From NBLH01 sp050296515 (GTDB lineage: Bacteria; Bacteroidota; Bacteroidia; Bacteroidales; NBLH01), in contig JBNKRJ010000026.1 in the NCBI GenBank assembly GCA_050296515.1, positions 4,121 through 68,120 on the forward strand: a stretch of DNA of 64,000 bases, read 5' to 3'. A program made the translations under genes and the position numbers. The first letter of the stretch is position 1. Each line of letters starts with the position of its first letter. Positions 16,335 to 25,808 of the stretch are shown here, piece after piece. The notes beneath the pieces are model-generated. The model was not told where the DNA came from and searched no databases. It saw nothing but the letters and a program-made list of their open reading frames with translations.

Positions 16335-17081
16335 TTGAATAAAGAAAACAAAAAAGTTTACTTTGCTTCCGATATTCATTTGGGTTCAGGAGGCTTTAAA
16401 AAAAGTCTGGAACGCGAAAGAAAGGTGGTAAAGTGGCTAAACGATATAAAAAACGATGCAGAAGCATTGTACTTAGTAGGCGATGTTTTTGATTTTTGGC
16501 ATGAATGGGATAGGGCTGCACCACAAGGATTTACCAGGTTCATCGGAAAAGTTGCAGAACTTTCTGATGCTGGAGTAAAGGTTCATTATTTCACTGGAAA
16601 TCATGACATTTGGGTTTATAAGTACCTGAAAAAAGAGATTGGTTTAGAACTTTATCGAAAAGAGCTGAAAACGAAAATATTTGGCAAGAACTTTTACATT
16701 GCCCATGGCGATGGACTTGGACCTGGAGATAGAGGTTATAAACTCCTAAAACTTATTTTTACGAATAAATTTCTTCAATGGTGTTTTAAAAATTTGCTGC
16801 ATCCTGATTTTGCACTTTGGATAGGTCAGACCTGGTCAAATAGTCGACGAATGGCTGAAAGAGATCCGGTTTTTTATCATGATAATGAATGGCTGGTCAT
16901 GCATTCGAAGGAAGAGTTGGAAAAGGAACATTTTGATTATTTTGTATATGGTCATCGTCATTTGCCTGGCATTTTCCCTATCAATGATAATACTCAATAT
17001 GTAAATTTAGGCGATTGGCTGGGGAATTATACCTATGGTGTTTTTGACGGGGAAAATTTTGAATTAAAGAAGTTCGAATAA
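16335..17081 (+). CDS. lpxH: UDP-2,3-diacylglucosamine diphosphatase, LpxH-like
   Basis: Calcineurin-like phosphoesterase of 248 residues; family members convert UDP-diacylglucosamine to lipid X in lipid A synthesis. Motifs in order: ASDIHLG (DxH), VGDVFDFW (GDxxD), TGNHDIW (GNHD), IAHGDGLG, and VYGHRHLP (GHxH). A hydrophobic helical insert (LIFTNKFLQWCFKNLLHPDF) is typical of LpxH caps. The start appears to be TTG at 16335, since an in-frame TAA lies just upstream. A TATTTTTG box at 16297-16304 fits a -7 element without a clear -33 partner. Confidence 0.85.
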   Translation: MNKENKKVYFASDIHLGSGGFKKSLERERKVVKWLNDIKNDAEALYLVGDVFDFWHEWDRAAPQGFTRFIGKVAELSDAGVKVHYFTGNHDIWVYKYLKKEIGLELYRKELKTKIFGKNFYIAHGDGLGPGDRGYKLLKLIFTNKFLQWCFKNLLHPDFALWIGQTWSNSRRMAERDPVFYHDNEWLVMHSKEELEKEHFDYFVYGHRHLPGIFPINDNTQYVNLGDWLGNYTYGVFDGENFELKKFE

Positions 17082-17187
17082 AGATATATTTTTTACTTAG
17101 GACTTCCGGCTCCCATCTTCTGACCAAAAAGAGTGAGATGATCTCAAGTGGCTGAAAATAAGTGATTAATAGATTGAAGCAATGGGC

Positions 17188-17844
17188 TTATATTTCAATC
17201 AGCTCATTTTTAATTGCATACATCACAAGATTTGCAGCATTACGTGTACCAGTTTTCGAAAGTAAATTTGTGCGATGATTATCCACAGTTTTAGGACTTA
17301 TAAAAAGGGTTTCTCCAATTTCATTGTTTGAATATCCCTGGCAAATCAAAAGAAGGATTTCTTTTTCGCGTTTGGTGAGCTCAATTTCATGTTTTTTTAG
17401 CGATTCTTCACCTGTATTTCCAACTTTGAAAATGATGTTTCTGAGAATTTTTTCAGGGAAATAATACATCCCATGAATAACCTTATCAATAGCTTCTTCT
17501 AATTCATCTTTTCCTGCTTTCTTTTGCAAAAAACCCATCACACCAGCCTTTATCATTTTGTAATAGTAAATTTCGTCTCCATGGCTCGATAAACAAATTA
17601 TTTTCAGCTTTGGATTGTCTTTAAGAGCTATTGTACTTGCTTGTATACCATCAAGCTCAGGCATTGAAATATCCATCAATATGATATCCGGATTTGTTTC
17701 ATTTAGCATTTCAAGGAATTCCTTTCCTGTTGAAGCCTCGCCAATCACCTCGTAGCCGGCTATTTGTGTTAAGACAAAACGAAGCCCTTGTCTGAAAATA
17801 TTATGATCATCGACAATTAGTATTTTGATTTCAGATTTAAACAT
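17188..17844 (-). CDS. LuxR/NarL-type response regulator
   Basis: A 218-residue two-component regulator. The receiver domain has acidic pocket D12-D13, phospho-acceptor D58 (IILMDIS), Ser in LSSHG and Lys in FLQKKAGK. A C-terminal LuxR helix-turn-helix (LTKREKEILLLICQGYSNNE, then ISPKTVDNHRTNLLSKT) binds DNA. It starts 10 bases after the histidine kinase stops, so the two form an operon and very likely a cognate pair. Confidence 0.93.
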   Translation of the reverse strand: MFKSEIKILIVDDHNIFRQGLRFVLTQIAGYEVIGEASTGKEFLEMLNETNPDIILMDISMPELDGIQASTIALKDNPKLKIICLSSHGDEIYYYKMIKAGVMGFLQKKAGKDELEEAIDKVIHGMYYFPEKILRNIIFKVGNTGEESLKKHEIELTKREKEILLLICQGYSNNEIGETLFISPKTVDNHRTNLLSKTGTRNAANLVMYAIKNELIEI

Positions 17845-17854
17845 AGCTTAATTT

Positions 17855-19918
17855 TTATAGTTTTGGTAATTCAATCTCTACTTTACAGCCTTCTCCTGGC
17901 TTTGGTTGAAACCTTGCATATCCCTTCAATGATTTTACCCTGTTTGAAATATTGAACAGTCCCATGCCTTTTTTGCGCTCTATGGTTATATTATAATCAA
18001 AGCCGATTCCATCATCTTCATATTTTAGGTAAATCACTTCATTCTCTGAAAGAGTTATAAATACATTGTTTGCATTCGCATATTTTAAGGTGTTATTTAC
18101 CAGCTCGGTAATTATTCTATAAATTGTAACATCAAGCATGCTACCAAGTTTTGACTTAATATTGGCTTCGAAATGAAACTTTAAAGACCTTGAGCCTGAA
18201 ATTTTTTCAATAAAATTTTCAAGTGCAGGAATTAAACCAAAATTTTGCAAAATATGTGGACTCAAGTTATTTGAGATATCTGAAATACTTTGAATGGATT
18301 CATTGATAGTCTCTTCAATTTTTTTTAAAAGTTCTTGTCTTAGCTCTTCTGTCTGGCAATCTTTTAAACTTTGTGAAAACAGTTTTATTGTTGACAGTAA
18401 TGGAGATACACCATCATGAAGTTCTTTAGCCACTCTGCTTCTTTCTTTTTCTTCAGCTTCTAATACTGCATTATAAATTTTATGCTGTATTTCAATACGC
18501 TCAGTAATTTCGCGAGTTACAGCCAGATATGCTTCCTGCCCTTCATAAATTGTTTTTTTTGCAACTACTTCAATATTAATTAATTGTCCTGTTTTTGAGT
18601 GGTAACTTACTTCAATTGAGATAAAATCTTTGCCTCCTAACTCTTCAACCAGGCCATCAAAATTAAGAACAGGGTGTTGAGCAAAAAACGCCTGCATTGG
18701 AAACTGTAAGTACTTTTCTTTGGTATAACCAGAGCGTTTATAAGCTGTCTCGTTTGCTTCAATTATTTTCCCTGAAACCGTAAAAATGATAATGCCATCA
18801 GAAACTGAATTAAAAATGGTTTCAAATTTTCTTTTGCTTTCAGCAAGTTCATCAATAAGTTGTTTCCTTTCTGTAATATCTGTTCCAATTGAAATTACGC
18901 CTGTTAACTTATTATTAGAATTAAAAATAGGCTTGTTGTTCCATGACATATATTTTCGTTCACCAGTCTTTGTAAAATTCCAATTGTCATTTCTCTCAAA
19001 CTTCTGATAGTTCTTTATAATGTGCTGAACATTTTCAAGCGAGTATTCACTTTTTTCATTCAATGGCAGAATTGTTCCAACAACATTTTTCCCAATTATT
19101 TCGTCTTTTTTAAACCCAAATAGTTTCTGAGCATATTCATTAAAAAATGTTATATCTCCTTGTAAATCAAGCTTCAATATGGCAGTATTAGCATTTTCAA
19201 CAATTTCTTTATATTTTTCCTGCGATTTAACAAAAGCTTTTCGAGCCCTTTCTTTTTCTTTCCCTGTTTTATATGTTCTGTATGATATATAAAATGAAAG
19301 CAGAACAATGATGGCAATTACAATTGTTGAAAAATAAAATATTTTACGTGTTATAATTGATAATTCCTGTTCAACATCATTAACATAAAAGCCACTTCCA
19401 ACTATCCATGCCCATGGTTTAAACAAATGAACATAAGAAACTTTAAGTGCAGTTTTGTCAGGATTGTCTTTCCATTGCCAGGTATAATCAATAAAGCCAT
19501 TTCCGTTTTTCCCAACCATCTCAACAATTTCACGAAATAGCAAATTCCCCTTAACATCTCTGTAATCTGAAAGATCGTGGCCAATTATTTCTGGTTGGTA
19601 GGGCTGCATAATTACTTTAGCAGAGGTGTCAATTATCCAAAAATAGTTCTTGAGGTCTTTACCATAGCGCAATGATTTAATCTCAGTTTTGGCAACTTCC
19701 TTTGCCGTGTCAATATTTAATACTCCTTTTTTTGCCTGCGTATTAAAATAATCCAGTAAACTAATGGAGTTAACAGTTAATTCCTTTATGGTTTCTCTTT
19801 TTTGATTTAAAAGTTGCTGATGAAAATACGGGATAATTATGATGAAAATGGCAATTACATAAAGTACAATTACCATCAGAATTGGGACAAAGTTTTTAAA
19901 GTAATCAGCAAGTTTCAT
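17855..19918 (-). CDS. Membrane histidine kinase: Cache, two PAS, HisKA_3
   Basis: A 687-residue sensor kinase. TM segments at about 10-32 and 190-212 bracket a periplasmic Cache domain (YFWIIDTSAKVIMQP, WAWIVGSGFYVND), the type that senses small organic ligands. Two PAS domains follow (about 235-355 and 360-480; TGVISIGTDITERKQL and AYLAVTREITERIEI close them). The kinase core is HisKA_3 with the phospho-His in AKELHDGVSP and a HATPase with DDGIGFD and GMGLFNI. This core type pairs with LuxR-type regulators, and one follows directly. The ligand cannot be told from sequence. Confidence 0.93.
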   Translation of the reverse strand: MKLADYFKNFVPILMVIVLYVIAIFIIIIPYFHQQLLNQKRETIKELTVNSISLLDYFNTQAKKGVLNIDTAKEVAKTEIKSLRYGKDLKNYFWIIDTSAKVIMQPYQPEIIGHDLSDYRDVKGNLLFREIVEMVGKNGNGFIDYTWQWKDNPDKTALKVSYVHLFKPWAWIVGSGFYVNDVEQELSIITRKIFYFSTIVIAIIVLLSFYISYRTYKTGKEKERARKAFVKSQEKYKEIVENANTAILKLDLQGDITFFNEYAQKLFGFKKDEIIGKNVVGTILPLNEKSEYSLENVQHIIKNYQKFERNDNWNFTKTGERKYMSWNNKPIFNSNNKLTGVISIGTDITERKQLIDELAESKRKFETIFNSVSDGIIIFTVSGKIIEANETAYKRSGYTKEKYLQFPMQAFFAQHPVLNFDGLVEELGGKDFISIEVSYHSKTGQLINIEVVAKKTIYEGQEAYLAVTREITERIEIQHKIYNAVLEAEEKERSRVAKELHDGVSPLLSTIKLFSQSLKDCQTEELRQELLKKIEETINESIQSISDISNNLSPHILQNFGLIPALENFIEKISGSRSLKFHFEANIKSKLGSMLDVTIYRIITELVNNTLKYANANNVFITLSENEVIYLKYEDDGIGFDYNITIERKKGMGLFNISNRVKSLKGYARFQPKPGEGCKVEIELPKL

Positions 19919-19986
19919 TTTTCTGGTTTAATACATATAAAGTTAAAAAATTATGCGATTTTCTCTATTACTCTGTTCAATAAAAC

Positions 19987-20015
19987 AAAAAATCCGCTAA
20001 AAAAGCGGATTTTCA
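19987..20015. terminator. Hairpin terminator downstream of the gene at 20032
   Basis: AAAATCCGCT and AGCGGATTTT form a 10-bp stem with an A-rich loop at 19990-20013. It lies after the end of the minus-strand gene at 20032 and reads with T residues on that strand. Confidence 0.75.
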
Positions 20016-20031
20016 ATAGCTTAAAGTATTT

Positions 20032-20499
20032 TTATTTGGGCCAAATTGGCGTTTCGTCGTCTTTCCAAAAAGGACCAAACTGTATCTCATCCAGATTACC
20101 GTCTGTAAACCAGAGGTTAAGATTTTCTTTTTCAAGACCAATTAGTTCCTGGTCCGGAACATCTTCAGAACTAAAGTCTTCAATTTCCGGGTCTGAAAGA
20201 TTTAGTTCCTTACAGGCTGCCAGAACAGAAGCTTTATCCATTCCTACCTTTATTTTACCACCAAGCGCATAATTGTCATTTTCGACCGAAATGAAACTTA
20301 ATCGAAGATCGTCCTCCGATTCAAAATTAAGATCAATTTGTAGATCATAGTAAAACCAGGTAACAGCCGATTCCCCATCGTCATAATCAACCTCTTCAAT
20401 CTCGTCTGGTTTTCCAACTAATTTTTCTACCTGATCTTGTGTCATTCCCAATAGAATTTCACCTACGCCCCTGCCGGGAACTATTTCTGCTTTTTCCAT
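20032..20499 (-). CDS. Small cytosolic protein, BamE/OmlA-like start
   Basis: A 155-residue acidic protein without a signal peptide. The start (VGEILLGMTQDQVEKLVGKP) has the LGMT-x-x-x-V-x-x-LG-x-P pattern seen in BamE-like folds, and a second, diverged copy (KVGMDKASVLAACKELN) occurs around residue 85. A Trp/Phe-containing acidic tail follows (FGPFWKDDETPIWP). Duplicated BamE-like units of this kind occur in cytosolic proteins of unknown role. The gene is alone on its strand, divergent from ddl. Confidence 0.75.
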   Translation of the reverse strand: MEKAEIVPGRGVGEILLGMTQDQVEKLVGKPDEIEEVDYDDGESAVTWFYYDLQIDLNFESEDDLRLSFISVENDNYALGGKIKVGMDKASVLAACKELNLSDPEIEDFSSEDVPDQELIGLEKENLNLWFTDGNLDEIQFGPFWKDDETPIWPK

Positions 20500-20651
20500 A
20501 ATTTCGTTGTATTACTTTGATTACAAATATAGTAAGTCCTTTTTAGGTATTGCTATTTTTTTTGAAAAATAGTAATTATTTAACTTATCAAAAGTGATTT
20601 GCTTTTAGGCATATTTTATAATTTTACAGAGTCAATAATAACACTTTTTTT

Positions 20652-21704
20652 ATGAGCAATAAAATCACTGTAGCTGTTTTATATGGCGGAAAATCAGCAG
20701 AACACGAAGTTAGCCTGGTTTCTGGAAAAAATGTTTTGAATGCAATTGATGGAAATAAATACAACGTTGTTGAGATAAAAATTGATAAAAAGGGAAAATG
20801 GTGGATGCACGATGAACCTGTTCTGTTATCTCATAATTTTGGCGAAGGAACAATCATTCATCAAAAAACTGCAGAAGTGCTTGCAAATATTGATGTTGTG
20901 TTTCCAGTGCTTCATGGACCCTATGGCGAAGATGGTACCCTTCAGGGATTGGTAAAAATGGCTGGATTGCCATGTGTTGGCCCAGGAACGCTTTCTTCAT
21001 CAATTTGTATGGATAAAGATATTGCAAAAAGACTGCTTAAAGAAGCAGGAATTGATATTGCGGACTTTGTGACCATCAGAAAATCAAACAGAGACAGCTT
21101 TAGTTACGAAGATGTAGTGAAAAAGCTTGGTCGTGAGCTATTTGTGAAACCTGCGAATATGGGTTCTTCGGTTGGCGTTTCATTTGCCGATACGAAAGAA
21201 AAATATGAAAAAGCACTTGAAGAAGCTTTTATTTATGACGACAAAGTGATTGTAGAAGAAAAAATTATTGGAAGGGAGATTGAATGTGCTGTATTAGGTA
21301 ATGATTTTCCAAAATCATCAGCACCAGGTGAAATAATCCCAACAAAAAGTTTTTATAGCTACGAAAGTAAATATGTCGATGCAGACGATGCTCGCCTGGA
21401 TGTTCCTGCAAATCTTCCGTCTGAATTAATAGACCCCATTAAAGAGGTTGCAGTGAAGGCTTATCAATGTCTGGAATGTAAAGGACTTTCAAGGGTCGAT
21501 ATGTTTTTAATGTCCGGTAACCGGGTGGTTGTCAATGAAATAAATACGATTCCTGGGTTTACAAAAATAAGTATGTATCCAAAATTGTGGGATTATTCAG
21601 GAATACCGCAAACAGAGTTGGTTACTCAATTGATACAGTTGGCAATTGATGAGTTTGAACATCAGAAAAAATTGGAGAGTTCTTATGCGGATGCAATAAA
21701 ATAG
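20652..21704 (+). CDS. ddl: D-alanine--D-alanine ligase
   Basis: ATP-grasp ligase of 350 residues making the D-Ala-D-Ala dipeptide for peptidoglycan. Motifs: YGGKSAEHEVSL at the start, FPVLHGPYGEDGTLQGL, the phosphate-binding FVKPANMGSSVGVS, an IVEEKIIGREIECAVLG strand, and the metal-binding VVNEINTIPGFTKISM. Length and order are normal. A Tyr or Phe at the D-Ala versus D-Lac position is not resolved by eye. The MITE-like element begins 40 bases after its stop. Confidence 0.95.
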   Translation: MSNKITVAVLYGGKSAEHEVSLVSGKNVLNAIDGNKYNVVEIKIDKKGKWWMHDEPVLLSHNFGEGTIIHQKTAEVLANIDVVFPVLHGPYGEDGTLQGLVKMAGLPCVGPGTLSSSICMDKDIAKRLLKEAGIDIADFVTIRKSNRDSFSYEDVVKKLGRELFVKPANMGSSVGVSFADTKEKYEKALEEAFIYDDKVIVEEKIIGREIECAVLGNDFPKSSAPGEIIPTKSFYSYESKYVDADDARLDVPANLPSELIDPIKEVAVKAYQCLECKGLSRVDMFLMSGNRVVVNEINTIPGFTKISMYPKLWDYSGIPQTELVTQLIQLAIDEFEHQKKLESSYADAIK

Positions 21705-21744
21705 AACAATTTTTTTTCTAAATCATTCTAAAGCCTGCTAATGA

Positions 21745-21982
21745 CAGGGCAATCGGGTTTAGCAAAATATATTTAGCTGCGCTGAGCACTGCGTGGTTCG
21801 ATACTCTGTACCTTATAAATAGCAACATTATTATTTCTACAAATATTTTCGGTGTGCTGCACCTAATTCTATTGTAAGTTTAGCAGCAGAGCTGCGCAAT
21901 ATTTGCAGAAAACGAAAACATATGTATAGCAAAAGGTGCAGCGCACCGCTATATTAGAAATATTCTAAACCCGATTGCCCTA
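21745..21982. repeat. MITE-like element with inverted ends and direct repeats
   Basis: The ends are a perfect 16-base inverted repeat (AGGGCAATCGGGTTTA at 21746-21761 and its complement at 21966-21981). The 10-base direct repeat CTGCTAATGA flanks it at 21735-21744 and 21983-21992, as a target duplication would. Inside is a second inverted pair, 21850-21864 and 21934-21948 (14 of 15 matching), plus GC-rich stem-forming runs. No coding sequence is present. It explains the whole gap between ddl and the gene at 21989. Confidence 0.7.
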
Positions 21983-21988
21983 CTGCTA

Positions 21989-22306
21989 ATGAGAGAAATC
22001 CTTCCGGTAATTCTTTCTTTGTGGTGCAGTTATAGTATTTTTTATCAGGACTTTGCAGGAGATTTCTTTTATCACAAATCGGGCATCGATTATGTTGCGA
22101 TTCACTTGAAATTAAACAAAGATTCAACTTTTTGTTGTAATTGGGCAGGAGATGTAAATAGTTATTATTCATTTGAGACCTACAGGATTGAAAATGACAC
22201 TTTGTATTTTACTAGTCAGTACAAAGATTATCACCAGTGTTATGTCAAGGCTAATTTGTCAGGTGACAACACCTGGCTGGTGCACTGGTTCCATCTGACA
22301 AATTGA
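21989..22306 (+). CDS. Small beta-rich protein of unknown function
   Basis: A 105-residue protein with a short, weak hydrophobic start (ILPVILSLWCSYSI) and a beta-strand body (IHLKLNKDSTFCCN, then YRIENDTLYFTSQY) of the kind seen in small lipocalin-like Bacteroidota proteins. I do not recognise the family. Its ATG lies inside the right copy of the direct repeat around the MITE-like element, so its original leader is now ~240 bases upstream and the element supplies the new 5' region. It may no longer be expressed. Confidence 0.5.
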   Translation: MREILPVILSLWCSYSIFYQDFAGDFFYHKSGIDYVAIHLKLNKDSTFCCNWAGDVNSYYSFETYRIENDTLYFTSQYKDYHQCYVKANLSGDNTWLVHWFHLTN

Positions 22307-22332
22307 AGCAATAAAAAATAAACAAGTGAAAA

Positions 22333-22366
22333 AGGGGTTTTTCTAAAGAGAAAATAACCCCTGTAG
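22333..22366. terminator. Hairpin between convergent genes
   Basis: AAGGGGTT and AACCCCT pair around a 16-base loop that itself contains a TTTTCT/AGAAAA stem. It lies between the small gene ending at 22306 and the Na/Pi symporter gene ending at 22391. Confidence 0.5.
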
Positions 22367-22390
22367 TTTTAGAATAAAAACATTATACTG

Positions 22391-24079
22391 TTAGTTTTTA
22401 GCACTTTGTATGGATTCGGTGACATTTACAATATAATCAGCAAGCTTTTCACAAGTCGAAAAAAGCTCATTGTAAATCACACCGGTTTTATACTTGTATT
22501 TTCCAGCCTTAACACTTACTAAATGTTCTTCGCGTAGATGGTTTCTTAATTTGTTGATTTTTTCTTCTATTTCAGCTGATTTTGACGGGCTCACATCACT
22601 GTATTCATTCGATAAATTTGAGATCATTTCTTCAAATGCTTCATCAACTAACGCAAACATTTTCTGGATATTTGTAGTTACTTTTTCAGGAAACTCATTT
22701 TTGCCCTCTTTTTTACGCAAAAGTGCTTTAGCCATATTATAACAAGAATCTCCAATACTCTCAATATCATCAATTATTTCAAGCATTGCCCGAATACGTT
22801 TGGTACCAAGTCTACTCAATTCCGACTCAGAAACTTTTGTAAGGTAAGTAGCAATCTCAACCTCCATGCGATCGCTTATTTCTTCGTATTTTTCAATTTT
22901 TTTATACCATTTATCAAACTTTTTGTCTTTTTCTGCTTCGAAAAGTTTTTTTACAAATCCAAACATGTTTGAAATTCGTTCAGCGTACACTGTAATTTCC
23001 TGTCGAGCCTGGTAAATTGATAATTCAGAGGTTGAAACTGTACCAACATTGATGTATTTTAATCTAAATTCCTCATCAGTATCTTTATCCGGTACTAACC
23101 GAACAACGACTTTCTCAATAAAAGGGGCAAACCAGCTCAATATCAATACATTTGCAATATTGAAGCCGGAGTGGAAAATGGACAAAGCTACAGGAATTGC
23201 CGCTGAACTTGTATATGGCGATTTGCCTCCCGTTTCAATAATGAACAAGTTAATTAGCTTTATGAATGGATAAAAAAGAATCAAGATCCAGAATACGCCA
23301 AATACATTAAAGATAAGATGGGCTCTGGCCGCTCGTTTTGCTGAAACGTTTGCAACAAGTGCGGCCAGGTTGGCTGTAATTGTTGTTCCTATATTCTCAC
23401 CAAGTACCATTGCTGCAGCAATTTCAAAGGGGATAATCCCATTAAAGCAAAGCACAAGCGTTAAGGCCATTGTAGCACTTGACGATTGTATCACAACAGT
23501 AAGCATGGTTCCGATGAGCAAGAATAACAATAAGGAAAGGTATCCCATGTGAATATAGTTGCCCAGAAAGTGAAGAACTTCCGGGTTATTTTTTATATCA
23601 GGAACAGCTTCTTTAAGGTATTGAAGACCAATAAATAGCAATGAAAAACCAATAATCAGTTCTCCCCATGATTTTCGTTTGGTGTTTTTCGAAAACATAA
23701 AAGGAAAACCCAACCCAATTAATGGAATGGCCAGTGCACTCATTTTTACTTTAAAACCAAGAATTGAAATTAACCAGGCAGTAATTGTTGTGCCAATATT
23801 TGCCCCCATTATTACACCAATTGATTCAATTAGAGATAACAACCCCGCATTAACAAAACTGACAACCATAACAGTAGTTGCCGATGACGATTGTATAACT
23901 GCAGTAATTAATAAACCGGTTAAAATGCCTTTTAAGCGATTTGAAGTCATTGCCTCTAAAATACTGCGCATTTTTTCACCTGCAACCTTTTGCAACGACT
24001 CACTCATTAATTTCATCCCGAAAAGGAAGATTCCCAGAGAACCAAGGAGGGTAAGTACCTCAACAATTCCGTATTCCAC
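22391..24079 (-). CDS. Na/Pi cotransporter family protein with PhoU-like domain
   Basis: Inner-membrane phosphate transporter of the NptA/PNaS family, 562 residues. Two inverted membrane repeats each carry the QSSSAT motif (AVIQSSSATTVMVV near residue 60 and VVIQSSSATMALTL near 200), with matching GANIGTTITA and GENIGTTITA motifs. From about residue 350 to the end is a soluble helical PhoU-like domain (ISDRMEVEIATYL, IDDIESIGDSC) that probably regulates uptake. No pho regulator gene is adjacent. Confidence 0.92.
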   Translation of the reverse strand: MEYGIVEVLTLLGSLGIFLFGMKLMSESLQKVAGEKMRSILEAMTSNRLKGILTGLLITAVIQSSSATTVMVVSFVNAGLLSLIESIGVIMGANIGTTITAWLISILGFKVKMSALAIPLIGLGFPFMFSKNTKRKSWGELIIGFSLLFIGLQYLKEAVPDIKNNPEVLHFLGNYIHMGYLSLLLFLLIGTMLTVVIQSSSATMALTLVLCFNGIIPFEIAAAMVLGENIGTTITANLAALVANVSAKRAARAHLIFNVFGVFWILILFYPFIKLINLFIIETGGKSPYTSSAAIPVALSIFHSGFNIANVLILSWFAPFIEKVVVRLVPDKDTDEEFRLKYINVGTVSTSELSIYQARQEITVYAERISNMFGFVKKLFEAEKDKKFDKWYKKIEKYEEISDRMEVEIATYLTKVSESELSRLGTKRIRAMLEIIDDIESIGDSCYNMAKALLRKKEGKNEFPEKVTTNIQKMFALVDEAFEEMISNLSNEYSDVSPSKSAEIEEKINKLRNHLREEHLVSVKAGKYKYKTGVIYNELFSTCEKLADYIVNVTESIQSAKN

Positions 24080-24261
24080 TTTTGCTATTTTAATTTATAT
24101 TGAAAATCTCTTTATCTACCTGGTATTAAGCACTTTTAGTTTATACGGTAAGGCTTTGGCTGCTCTAATTTGTTGGGCGAATTTGTTTAAAATTTATAAA
24201 TTGGCCAAATTCTATTGATGTTAATTTAACTTTTAAGTAACATTAATTTAATATTGCATGT

Positions 24262-24360
24262 ATGTTTGGGGTATTATTCATTATTTCTTTGCCGCTGATG
24301 ACATCATATTGCAGTAAAATTGATACAGAGCTTAGAGAACTATTTGGGAAATTTAACTAA
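24262..24360 (+). CDS. Doubtful 32-residue ORF in the gap before the radical SAM gene
   Basis: The 277 bases between 24079 and 24357 hold no clear gene. The longest frame with an ATG encodes a hydrophobic start (MFGVLFIISLPLMTSYC) followed by a charged end (DTELRELFGKF). Its stop overlaps the stop of the opposing radical SAM gene. It could be a small lipoprotein or peptide, but composition and size do not rule out chance. Confidence 0.2.
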   Translation: MFGVLFIISLPLMTSYCSKIDTELRELFGKFN

Positions 24361-25688
24361 CCATGTATCATAGAGTCAACTAAAACTTGCCCGACCTTCA
24401 CATTTGAAAAAAACTCTTTTGTATTTGATAAAATGGCATCTGAAAATTTAAAGCCAGCGAGCTCGATCAAATTGGCCAGACCAATCTGGTATTCAACAGA
24501 ACAATCAAATGATATGTTTTGCAGAGAATTTAAGGGACAAACCACAGGACACATTTTATTACAATGCAAAATATTGAAACAACCTTTGCATTGATCATAG
24601 TTTTTACTTAGCAGTTTATAATCACCAATAAGCTTTCCCCAATCAAATTCAGGTTTGTTTTTATCTTCAGGAAATTTTCCATAAATGAACTTATCATTTT
24701 GGTTATCAATATTATGTGTAGCTTCAAAACATGATGAAAGATAACCCTCTGGTGTTAATGCCAGATTGAATTGAAAAATATTGCAGTTTTTATCATGGAT
24801 TTCGTTTATGCGTGTACCCAAATAGGCTATTTGAAGTCCTTTTTCTTTGCCCCATTTTCTTGCTCTTAAAAAATTTTCAACAAAAATATTTTTATCAGGG
24901 ATTAGTTTAGCATCAACTTGGTTATTATGGTTCTGATGAACCGGGAAAAAGGTTATCTTTTGTATTCCTTCCTTGTATAGGAATTCAGTAATTTCAACCA
25001 AGTGTTCTACACTTCCTTTTGTCACGGTTACTCGAACCTCTAACTCCTTTATTTTTGAACTTTTGGACAAAAGAATTTGTGCTGTTTGCCTTACAGTATC
25101 AAAGCTTCCTTTTTTATTTATAAAAGGCCTGTTTTCATTTTGAATATGCTCTGGTCCATCCCAGGAAAGTAATATGCTATCAAAGTTCTGAGATGCCCAC
25201 TCAGCAGTTTTTATTGGTATGGCACCATTTGTAATAGTATGCGCTGATATTCTAACTTTGTTCTTTTTAGCTATTTCTCTACATATCTCTAAGTTTTTTT
25301 TTACACGTTCAAGTTTAAGTAAGGGTTCATTTCCACCTCTAAAACCAACAACAAAATCAAATTTTCTTTTTTTTGCATTTTTTGACACAAAATCAGCAGC
25401 AGATTTTATAACTTTTTCAGGTATTTCATAGTTAAGTTCTTTATATGGTGTAAAACAATACTTACAGTCAAGATTACAATCAAGCCCCTGATATAGAGTT
25501 AAAATAGCTGGTCTGTAGTATTTTTCAGATAGATGCTTTTCGATATTATGATATATGGGGAAGGTTGAACTCCTTTTTTCTGGCAGCTTTATTCTTTTTT
25601 GCTTATTAGGATTATAGATAATGCTCTTTATAGGATCATAAACAAGTTTTTCATTTCCAAACTCTATATTAAAAATAAACCTCTTCAT
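24357..25688 (-). CDS. Radical SAM/SPASM-type peptide-modifying enzyme
   Basis: A 443-residue radical SAM protein. The [4Fe-4S]-SAM motif CxxxCxxC is in LDCNLDCKYCF near residue 75, followed by a GGNEPLL motif. The C-terminal region has a Cys-rich SPASM-like set (QCKGCFNILHCNKMCPVVC, then FDC) to hold auxiliary clusters. The family includes sulfatase maturases and RiPP maturases. No sulfatase and no convincing precursor peptide lies within about 2 kb; the GGNEP variant of GGEP and a long N-terminal extension set it apart from anSME. Substrate unknown. Confidence 0.8.
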   Translation of the reverse strand: MKRFIFNIEFGNEKLVYDPIKSIIYNPNKQKRIKLPEKRSSTFPIYHNIEKHLSEKYYRPAILTLYQGLDCNLDCKYCFTPYKELNYEIPEKVIKSAADFVSKNAKKRKFDFVVGFRGGNEPLLKLERVKKNLEICREIAKKNKVRISAHTITNGAIPIKTAEWASQNFDSILLSWDGPEHIQNENRPFINKKGSFDTVRQTAQILLSKSSKIKELEVRVTVTKGSVEHLVEITEFLYKEGIQKITFFPVHQNHNNQVDAKLIPDKNIFVENFLRARKWGKEKGLQIAYLGTRINEIHDKNCNIFQFNLALTPEGYLSSCFEATHNIDNQNDKFIYGKFPEDKNKPEFDWGKLIGDYKLLSKNYDQCKGCFNILHCNKMCPVVCPLNSLQNISFDCSVEYQIGLANLIELAGFKFSDAILSNTKEFFSNVKVGQVLVDSMIHG

Positions 25689-25808
25689 CGTTAAGCTTTT
25701 GAACTTTTTTGCAATTTGGCAAATTTATGTTTATATAACAAACTATTGTTTCATATACTCTCAAAAACAGTGTATATCCACAAATTTTACTAACTTGCCT
25801 AAAAATCA

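Noticed and set aside
21705..21990. Rho-independent terminator of ddl within the inverted repeat
   Set aside because: The arms are ~200 bases apart and flanked by direct repeats, so a mobile element explains them better than a terminator.
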